A stretch of 64,000 nucleotides of DNA from Streptomyces longwoodensis (lineage in GTDB: Bacteria > Actinomycetota > Actinomycetes > Streptomycetales > Streptomycetaceae). The stretch's first letter is position 1. Every line of letters starts with the position of its first letter. Of the stretch, positions 58,443 to 64,000 are shown in pieces. Position numbers and translations under genes: made by a program. The stretch spans positions 769,257 through 833,256 of the forward strand of contig NZ_KQ948549.1 of assembly GCF_001514125.1 (NCBI RefSeq). Direction: 5' to 3'. A model generated the notes under the pieces. It was given only the letters and a program-made list of their open reading frames with translations. It made no database searches and had not been told where the DNA came from.

Positions 58443-59069
58443 ATGGCGGACATGGGGGCGTTTCGCGAGGCGGTCACCGCATGGGCGGCCACGGGCTCCG
58501 GGGACCCGGGCGACCGGGCGCGGGACCTGGCCGCTCGGCTGCCCGTCCGGTCGGTCGTCCTGCTGGAAGGGCTGAGTGACGCCGCCGCCGTCGACGCGCT
58601 CGCGGCGCGCCGCGGCCGGGACCTGGCCCGCGAGGGCGTCTGCGTGCTGCCGATGGGCGGCGCGACGAACGTGGGCCGCTTCGCCCGCCTGCTGGGGCCG
58701 GCCGGCCTCGGCCTGCGCCTCACCGGCCTGTGCGACGCGGGGGAGCGCCGCTACTACGACCGCGCCCTGGAGCACGCCGGGCAGGCGGGCGGCGCCGTCT
58801 TCGTGTGCGCCGCGGACCTGGAGGACGAACTGATCCGCGCCCTCGGCGTGCCCCGGGTGTGCGCACTCGTCCGGGCCCAGGGCGAGGAACGCCCCCTGCA
58901 GACCTTCCTGCACCAGCCCGCCCAGCAGGGCCGCCCCGCCCCGGAGCAGCTGCGGCGCTTCCTCGGCACGAAGTCGGGACGCAAGATCCACTATGGCCGC
59001 GTCCTGGTCGAGGCCCTCGACCCCGACCGCACGCCCGTCCCGCTCGACCTCCTCCTCGCCCACGTCTGA
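58443..59069 (+). CDS. TOPRIM-domain protein (OLD-like/ATP-dependent endonuclease fragment type)
   Basis: 208 aa. TOPRIM signature: V-V-L-L-E-G-L-S-D-A-A-A-V-D near residue 40 (Glu), V-C-V-L-P-M-G-G-A-T-N-V-G and L-T-G-L-C-D-A-G-E (Asp-x-G). No ATPase domain is attached, so it is a stand-alone TOPRIM protein of the type annotated as ATP-dependent endonuclease in Streptomyces. The start could instead be at 58452. Confidence 0.85.
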   Translation: MADMGAFREAVTAWAATGSGDPGDRARDLAARLPVRSVVLLEGLSDAAAVDALAARRGRDLAREGVCVLPMGGATNVGRFARLLGPAGLGLRLTGLCDAGERRYYDRALEHAGQAGGAVFVCAADLEDELIRALGVPRVCALVRAQGEERPLQTFLHQPAQQGRPAPEQLRRFLGTKSGRKIHYGRVLVEALDPDRTPVPLDLLLAHV

Positions 59070-59220
59070 TGGCGGCCCGGCCCGGGTCCCGGTCCCTGCG
59101 CGCCGACGCCTCGGAACCATTGCCTCCGCGCCGACGCCCCCCGACGCGTTACCCTCCGTGAGACCCGCCCCCCGGACCGGGTGATCGGTACGGATCGTGA
59201 CAGCTGAGAGAGTGGTGGGC

Positions 59221-60036
59221 ATGGACATGGGCAAGGACACAGTTCGCAGGAACAACGTCACCGTCACCGGCAACCCCGAGGGCCGGACGGTGGTGCTGGC
59301 CCACGGGTTCGGCTGCGACCAGAACATGTGGCGGCTCACCGTGCCGGCCCTGTCCGACGACTACCGCGTCGTGCTGTTCGACTACGTCGGCTCGGGCCGC
59401 TCCGACCCCTCCGCCTTCTCCGAGCAGCGCTACGCCTCCCTGGACGGCTACGCCCAGGACGTGGTCGACGTCTGCGAGGCACTGGACCTGACCGACGCGG
59501 TGTTCGTGGGCCACTCGGTCAGCGCGATGACCGGCGTGCTCGCCGCCGCCCGGGTCCCCGAACGGATCGGCGCCCTGGTGATGATCGGCCCCTCCCCGCG
59601 CTACATCGACGACGAGGGCTACCGGGGCGGTTTCAGCGCGGCGGACATCGACGAACTGCTGGACTCCCTGGAGTCCAACTACCTGGGCTGGTCCGCTGTC
59701 ATGGCCCCGGTGATCATGGGCAACCCGGAGCGGCCCGAACTCGGCGACGAGCTGAAGAACAGCTTCTGCGCCACCGACCCCGACATGGCCCGCGTCTTCG
59801 CGCGCACCACGTTCCTGTCGGACTCCCGGGACGACCTGAAGACCGTCTCGGTGCCGACGCTGGTGCTGGAGTGCACCCAGGACGTCATCGCGCCCCGCGA
59901 GGTCGGCGCCTTCGTGCACCGCTCCATCCCCGGCTCGACCCTCGTGACCCTGGAGGCGACGGGCCACTGCCCGCACCTGTCCGCGCCCGAAGCCACCAAT
60001 GCGGCCATCAGGTCCTTCCTGGCGGCGCTGCGATGA
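59221..60036 (+). CDS. rsbQ: RsbQ-like alpha/beta hydrolase
   Basis: 271 aa from an ATG with GAGAG upstream; a GTG 24 bases earlier is possible. RsbQ signature: R-R-N-N-V-T-V-T-G-N-P-E-G, L-A-H-G-F-G-C-D-Q-N-M-W, nucleophile G-H-S-V-S, Asp in E-C-T-Q-D-V-I-A-P, His in G-H-C-P-H-L-S. In Bacillus RsbQ works with the PAS phosphatase RsbP to signal energy stress to SigB. Here the next gene starts in an ATGA overlap and encodes just such a phosphatase. Confidence 0.93.
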   Translation: MDMGKDTVRRNNVTVTGNPEGRTVVLAHGFGCDQNMWRLTVPALSDDYRVVLFDYVGSGRSDPSAFSEQRYASLDGYAQDVVDVCEALDLTDAVFVGHSVSAMTGVLAAARVPERIGALVMIGPSPRYIDDEGYRGGFSAADIDELLDSLESNYLGWSAVMAPVIMGNPERPELGDELKNSFCATDPDMARVFARTTFLSDSRDDLKTVSVPTLVLECTQDVIAPREVGAFVHRSIPGSTLVTLEATGHCPHLSAPEATNAAIRSFLAALR

Positions 60037-61322
60037 TGTGTTCCGCCGGGGAACGACCGGATCCGTACGACGCCGAGGACGGAGGAGTCCCGCCCGCGGC
60101 GTTCGCCTCCCTGCTGGAGGACAGCGTCGAGGAACTCTACGAGAACGCGCCCTGCGGCTACCTGTCCACGCTGATGGACGGCACCGTCGCCAAGATCAAC
60201 GCCACCCTGCTGACCTGGCTCGGCCTGCGCCGCGAGGACGTCGTGGGCCGGATGCGGTTCAGCGACCTGCTGTCCGTGGGCGGCAAGTTGTACCACGAGA
60301 CCCACTTCGCGCCGCTGCTGCGGATGCAGGGCGAGATCAGCGGCATCGCCCTGGAGATGCGGCAGGCGGGTGGCGGTCGCATCTCCGTCCTGGTGTCGTC
60401 GGTGGTCAAGCGCGGCACCACCGGCGAGCCCCTGCTGATCCGCACCACCGTCTTCGACGCCTCGGACCGGCGCGCCTACGAGGAGGAACTCCTGCGGGGC
60501 CGCAGGGTCGCCGACGAGGCCCGTCGCCAGGCCGAGGCCGACCGGGCCCGGCTGCAGCAGGCACTGGCCGTGCTCCAGCAGTCGCTGCTGCCGGACACCC
60601 TGCCGCCGATCCCCGGTGTGGAAGCGGCCACGCACTACCACACGGCTTCGTCCGACCAGGTCGGTGGTGACTTCTACGACGTCTTCCCCGTCGACGGCAA
60701 ACGGTTCGGCTTCTTCCTCGGTGACGTGTGCGGCAAGGGTCCCGAAGCGGCCGCGGTCACCTCGCTGACCCGCTACACGCTGCGCGCCGCCGCCGTGCAC
60801 GACCCCGACCCCGTCGCCGCCCTCACCACCCTCAACAAGGTGCTCCACCAGCGCTACACGGGCAGTGGTGACCCCCGTTTCTGCACGGCGGTGTTCGGCA
60901 CGCTGGAACCCGACGCGGCGACGGGGCGGGTGGGCGTCCACCTCGGTTCGGGCGGGCACCCGCCGGCGCTCGTCGTGCGCGCCGACGGCACGGTGGACCC
61001 GCTGCACACGCCCGGCGGTCTGCTGGTCGGCGTCCTGCCCACGGCGCGGTTCGTCACCACCACGGCCGTCCTCGCCCCCGGCGACACCCTGGTGCTCCAC
61101 ACCGACGGGCTCACCGAGGCCCGCACCGGGAGCGACCGCACCAGCCTGTTCGGGGAGGACGCCCTGCGTGACTTCCTCGCCGCGCACGCCGGCCGGTCCC
61201 CGGGGGACCTGATCGGGGCGCTGATCACCCTGCTGGACGGTTTCGGGGACGGCCTCGACGACGACACCGCCCTGCTCGCCCTCGGCGTGCCCGCCGACCG
61301 CACCACACCGGACGCACGATGA
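60033..61322 (+). CDS. rsbP: RsbP-like PAS-PP2C phosphatase
   Basis: 429 aa. PAS domain (about 25-150; A-P-C-G-Y-L-S-T-L-M-D-G), a charged helical linker (about 155-190) and a SpoIIE/PP2C domain (about 200-420; Q-V-G-G-D-F-Y-D-V-F, L-G-D-V-C-G-K-G, G-S-G-G-H-P-P-A, L-Y/H-T-D-G-L-T-E, D-D-D-T-A-L-L). It dephosphorylates an RsbV-type antagonist. The product of the adjacent downstream gene fits as substrate. ATGA overlaps on both sides give a coupled three-gene set. Confidence 0.92.
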   Translation: MMCSAGERPDPYDAEDGGVPPAAFASLLEDSVEELYENAPCGYLSTLMDGTVAKINATLLTWLGLRREDVVGRMRFSDLLSVGGKLYHETHFAPLLRMQGEISGIALEMRQAGGGRISVLVSSVVKRGTTGEPLLIRTTVFDASDRRAYEEELLRGRRVADEARRQAEADRARLQQALAVLQQSLLPDTLPPIPGVEAATHYHTASSDQVGGDFYDVFPVDGKRFGFFLGDVCGKGPEAAAVTSLTRYTLRAAAVHDPDPVAALTTLNKVLHQRYTGSGDPRFCTAVFGTLEPDAATGRVGVHLGSGGHPPALVVRADGTVDPLHTPGGLLVGVLPTARFVTTTAVLAPGDTLVLHTDGLTEARTGSDRTSLFGEDALRDFLAAHAGRSPGDLIGALITLLDGFGDGLDDDTALLALGVPADRTTPDAR

Positions 61323-61657
61323 GCCCGCTGAAGATCGTCACGCGTGACGCCACGACCGGCCCCGTCCTGGAGGTCGTCGGAGACCTCGACTTCGCCCACG
61401 CCCCCGCACTGCGGGAACGGATCAGCACGCTCGTCGTCCCGCCGGGCCGGCGCCTCGTACTGGACCTGGGCGGCCTCGAGTTCTGCGACTCCAGCGGCAT
61501 CACCGCGCTGATCGCCGCCCACAGCCACGCCCAGGCCGCCCGGGCCGAGGTGGTGCTGGCCTCCGTCCCCGCCAACACCCTGCGCATCCTGCAGATGGTC
61601 GGCCTCGACCAGGTCTTCACCGTGCAGCCGGACAGCGACGCGGCCACCCGTACCTGA
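61319..61657 (+). CDS. rsbV: RsbV-like STAS anti-sigma factor antagonist
   Basis: 112 aa. STAS fold with the phospho-acceptor segment L-E-F-C-D-S-S-G-I-T-A-L (Ser). When dephosphorylated by the phosphatase it should bind an RsbW-type kinase and free a sigma factor. No RsbW gene is found in the window. The SigB/F-type factor at 48194 is a candidate target. Confidence 0.92.
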   Translation: MSPLKIVTRDATTGPVLEVVGDLDFAHAPALRERISTLVVPPGRRLVLDLGGLEFCDSSGITALIAAHSHAQAARAEVVLASVPANTLRILQMVGLDQVFTVQPDSDAATRT

Positions 61658-61734
61658 ACCTTCACGAACCAGCCAGGCGCCGCGCATGAAGGGTCGGACG
61701 CAGGGCAGACGGAAGCGCAGGAGGTCAGACAACT

Positions 61735-61905
61735 ATGGTTCCTTTGCTGCTCGTTCTACTGCTCGCGCTGATCCTGTTCGGCGCCGGTTTCGCCGTGAAG
61801 ATCCTGTGGTGGATCGCCATCGCCGTCCTGGTGGTGTGGCTGCTCGGCTTCGTCATGCGCTCCACCAGCGCAGGCGGTGGTCGCGGCCGCTGGTACAGGT
61901 GGTGA
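61735..61905 (+). CDS. Small hydrophobic membrane protein
   Basis: 56 aa with AGGAGG ten bases upstream. Two hydrophobic helices (about 3-17 and 22-42) separated by G-A-G-F-A, then a Gly/Arg/Ser tail ending W-Y-R-W. This is the small stress-related hydrophobic type often found in Streptomyces. It is 77 bp behind the rsbQPV set and may be co-transcribed. A strong terminator follows. Confidence 0.75.
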   Translation: MVPLLLVLLLALILFGAGFAVKILWWIAIAVLVVWLLGFVMRSTSAGGGRGRWYRW

Positions 61906-61934
61906 CGCACACCGCACCGACGGCACACATCGCG

Positions 61935-61961
61935 GGGCCCGGCCGGATCACGGCCGGGCCC
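61935..61961 (+). terminator. Terminator after the rsbQPV/small membrane protein group
   Basis: GGGCCCGGCCG (61935-61945) and CGGCCGGGCCC (61951-61961) form a perfect 11-bp stem with loop GATCA. The stem extends by GCACA/TGTGC outside with mismatches. Confidence 0.8.
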
Positions 61962-62241
61962 TGCCGTGTGCCCCGGCTCCGCCGGCCCGGCAGCGGAGGG
62001 TCACGCCGCACCGCCCGGAAATAGTCGGCGACACGCGCCCGGGGGAGGCGTGGAGCCGCGGCCACCGGTGTCACCCTTGCACCCGTTCCGTCGTGGGAGA
62101 CAGGTGTACGCCTGTGAACTCGGGGAACACGTAGGCGTGCCCGGCGCCGCCCGGCGGTCCCGATCGGACGTGTCGGCAGCCCGCTGCCCCCCAGGCGCGG
62201 CCGACGGGCGTGGGCGTGTGCGGATGAGAAGAGGGATCGTG

Positions 62242-62487
62242 ATGCTGCTTCCGGCGGAGAAGGACCTGCGGGCCACGCTGGCTCGGTTCGCGCAGGTGCG
62301 CATCGAACACGACGTACGCCCCACCGGCACCACCAGCCTGGCCCTCGAGGACGTCACCCGGGCGCTGTGCGCCCTGACCGGGACCACCACCGTCGAGGAC
62401 GCGCTCCGCGAGGCGGACGCACTGCTCGACCGCTGCCGCACCGAGCGCCTGGGCGCGGCCAAGGGGACGGCGACGCTGGCGGCGTAG
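62242..62487 (+). CDS. DUF5133 family protein
   Basis: 81 aa with GAGGG upstream. M-L-L-P-A-E-K-D-L-R-A-T-L-A-R-F, L-E-D-V-T-R-A-L-C-A-L-T-G-T-T-T-V, and a helical end match the short streptomycete DUF5133 family. Function unknown. An ATG six codons earlier (62224) is possible. Confidence 0.75.
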   Translation: MLLPAEKDLRATLARFAQVRIEHDVRPTGTTSLALEDVTRALCALTGTTTVEDALREADALLDRCRTERLGAAKGTATLAA

Positions 62488-62536
62488 AGCCCCCCGCGGC
62501 GCGGGCCGCCCCCGTTCCGCCGGTCACCTTTTCGCT

Positions 62537-62599
62537 GCTCACCCCGGATATCAAGCCGCGTCTGTCGCGGCTCACCCCCGGCTCTCAAGCCGCGTCGCG
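62537..62599. repeat. Imperfect tandem repeat of about 30 bp
   Basis: Two copies of a GCTCACCCC(C)GG...TCAAGCCGCGT...CGCG unit lie at 62537-62569 and 62570-62599, between DUF5133 and a small minus-strand gene, overlapping the end of the latter. They are probably a slippage duplication with no further function evident. Confidence 0.5.
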
Positions 62600-62788
62600 G
62601 TGCCGCGCTCCCGAGGCGTGCGCCGCCCGGGAGGCCGACTGCCCTCCTCCGGGGAGCAGGCGCAGGTGGCGGCGCCCGCCCGCGTGCCGGGGCGCCGTGG
62701 GCGGCCCGGACATCCAGTTCTCCACCCGGTCCATCAGCAGGAGCGTCAGCCCCAGCGCCGGCAGGACCAGGACCGCAATGACCGTCAC
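62585..62788 (-). CDS. Small single-pass membrane protein
   Basis: 67 aa from a GTG with GGAGGG nine bases upstream; a GTG eight codons earlier would place the RBS inside the gene. V-T-V-I-A-V-L-V-L-P-A-L-G-L-T-L-L-L-M-D-R-V-E-N-W forms one membrane helix, followed by a basic Ala/Gly/Arg tail. A common small Streptomyces membrane protein type, role unknown. Confidence 0.6.
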   Translation of the reverse strand: MTVIAVLVLPALGLTLLLMDRVENWMSGPPTAPRHAGGRRHLRLLPGGGQSASRAAHASGARHRDAA

Positions 62789-63003
62789 AGCAACGTTCCC
62801 TCCTCGGCTCACGACCTCCCCACGGGTGCCCGCATCCCGACGAGAAGGCCACCTGGGCGTGTAAGAGTCGTGTGAACGTCAGACCGTGCCCGTTCGCCCG
62901 CCCTGAACTCGACGGTTCGGGGTACTCGCGCGCTCAGGGGACGGCGCCGGTCACCAGGAAGAGCCGGGCCGACCACTACGGACAGGGACGGGAGGTGACC
63001 GCT

Positions 63004-63441
63004 GTGTCGAACACGCAGCCGCACTACGCCGAAGCCGGCGACAGCACTGCGCGCTCCGGCCAGGAGCCGGTGGGCGAGCTGGTCCAACGGGCCTCGCAGC
63101 AGCTGACGGAGCTGGTGCGCGGCGAGATGAGGCTGGCGCAGGCGGAGATGAAGGAGAAGGGCAAGCGCTACGGCAAGGGCGGTGGCCTGTTCGGCGGCGC
63201 CGGAGTCGTGGGCTTCCTGATGCTGCAGGCGCTGGTCGCCACCGCGATCGCGGCGCTGGCGGTGCCGCTGCCGGTGTGGGCCGCGGCGCTGATCGTCACG
63301 GCGGTGCTCGGGGTGATCGCCGCGGTGATGGCCCTGAGCGGCAAGAAGCAGATGCAGCAGGCCGCGCCGCCCAAGCCCGAGCAGACGATCGAGAACGTGA
63401 AGGCCGACGTGGCCGAGATCAAGGGGAGTGCACACCGATGA
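63004..63441 (+). CDS. Actinobacterial holin-X/DUF1469-type membrane protein
   Basis: 145 aa from a GTG with GGGAGG eight bases upstream. The amphipathic N-terminal part (L-V-Q-R-A-S-Q-Q-L-T-E-L-V-R-G-E-M-R-L-A-Q-A-E-M) is followed by two membrane helices (about 65-90, 95-115) and a charged tail. This is the phage-holin-superfamily-III-annotated type, a stress-related envelope protein in most hosts. Its stop overlaps the next start (ATGA). Confidence 0.85.
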   Translation: MSNTQPHYAEAGDSTARSGQEPVGELVQRASQQLTELVRGEMRLAQAEMKEKGKRYGKGGGLFGGAGVVGFLMLQALVATAIAALAVPLPVWAAALIVTAVLGVIAAVMALSGKKQMQQAAPPKPEQTIENVKADVAEIKGSAHR

Positions 63442-63983
63442 CCCAACCGCCGCACGACGAGCCCACTGCCGCCAACCCCGAGGAACTGCGGGAGCAGGTC
63501 GAGCAGACCAGGGCCGAACTCGGGCAGACGGTCGAGGCGCTGGCGGCCAAGGCCGACGTCAAGGCGCGTACGCAGGAGAAGGCCGCCGAGGTGAAGGAAC
63601 AGGCCGCCGCGAAGGCCAGCGACGTCAAGGAACAGGCCACGGCGAAGGCGGTCGAGGTCAAGGAACAGGCCGCCGCCAAGGCCGCCGAGCTGAAGGAGCA
63701 GACCGCCCTGAAGGCCGGCGAGCTGAAGGCCAAGGCCGCCGAACTGGCGCACCAGGCGCAGGACAAGCTGCCGGACCCGGTCAAGGAGAAGGCGGCCCTG
63801 GCCGCCGAGCAGGCCCGGACCAAGGCGGGCCATGCCGGACAGCTCTGGCAGGACAAGGCGCCCGAGCCGGTGCGGCAGAAGACCGCCCAGGGTGCGCAGC
63901 TGGCACGGGACAACCGCAAGGCGCTGCTGGTGGTCACGGGCGTGGCCGTGGTGGCGTGGCTGGCCTTCCGCCGCAAGGGCTGA
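63438..63983 (+). CDS. DUF3618 protein with LEA-like 11-residue repeats
   Basis: 181 aa. DUF3618 start P-E-E-L-R-E-Q-V-E-Q-T-R-A-E-L-G-Q-T-V-E-A-L-A-A-K-A-D-V-K. Then comes a run of 11-residue repeats of the K-A-A-E-V-K-E-Q-A-A-A type (about 50-115), like LEA group 3 proteins. It ends with one membrane helix (about 160-178). Co-translated with the preceding holin-X-type gene. Envelope or desiccation/osmotic stress role inferred from repeats. Confidence 0.85.
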   Translation: MTQPPHDEPTAANPEELREQVEQTRAELGQTVEALAAKADVKARTQEKAAEVKEQAAAKASDVKEQATAKAVEVKEQAAAKAAELKEQTALKAGELKAKAAELAHQAQDKLPDPVKEKAALAAEQARTKAGHAGQLWQDKAPEPVRQKTAQGAQLARDNRKALLVVTGVAVVAWLAFRRKG

Positions 63984-64000
63984 CGGGGGTCGGCAGTTCC

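Overview
The window is high-GC actinobacterial DNA and almost certainly comes from a Streptomyces chromosome. The coding bias is near-total G/C at third positions. The gene content fits too: ScbR/AfsA signalling genes, a BlaA-BlaB-BlaL beta-lactamase locus, a SigB/F-type sigma factor, a mycothiol-type enzyme, DUF5133 and a cluster regulator of the StrR/ParB type. No tRNA, rRNA, CRISPR array, phage or conjugative module was seen.

Layout. 0-5.3 kb: Mrr-like nuclease, lipoproteins, a secreted GH16 glucanase with a ricin-type lectin tail, and an HxlR regulator divergent from a thioesterase. 5.4-12.6 kb: a gamma-butyrolactone-type signalling block with an AfsA homologue, two ScbR-type TetR proteins, two reductases, a transposase-derived protein whose first catalytic aspartates are gone, and a StrR-like activator. 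A 20-bp palindromic operator occurs between afsA and the receptor gene, and twice in the gap between the transposase-like gene and the activator. 12.6-24.5 kb: a compact biosynthetic locus of ferredoxin reductase, ferredoxin, haem-oxygenase-fold diiron oxidase (HDO), three consecutive ATP-grasp ligases, a DUF885 metallohydrolase-like protein, a small nucleotide-binding-like protein, an HxlR regulator, an MFS exporter and a fold-type I PLP enzyme. The operon is stitched together by ATGA overlaps, including two mini-ORFs that bridge otherwise non-overlapping genes. I regard 5.4-24.5 kb as one signal-controlled natural-product locus; its product is not recognisable to me.

24.9-34.1 kb: chromosomal accessory genes (a coiled-coil protein, a coupled membrane-protein pair sharing a Gly/Ser motif, zinc-free L33/L36 paralogues, a RecQ-like helicase, DUF488 and a serine hydrolase). 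34.2-38.7 kb: a mannonate-dehydratase-type enzyme, then a secreted thaumatin-like protein divergent from a striking fusion of ECF sigma factor, zinc anti-sigma motif, one membrane helix and an extracellular GH128 glucanase. 38.7-44.3 kb: small metabolic and stress genes plus a LysR remnant. 44.3-47.3 kb: blaB-blaA divergent from blaL. 47.4-49.1 kb: HdeD-like protein and a SigB/F-type sigma factor. 49.2-57.2 kb: S9 peptidase, NAGGN-type asparagine synthase with a short upstream ORF, YbdK-type ligase and a multi-domain PP2C phosphatase. 57.5-64 kb: methyltransferase, TOPRIM protein, an RsbQ-RsbP-RsbV operon, and small membrane or envelope-stress proteins.

Coordinates and frames come from direct reading. 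Functional calls rest on recognised motifs and gene neighbourhood; no database search was possible.
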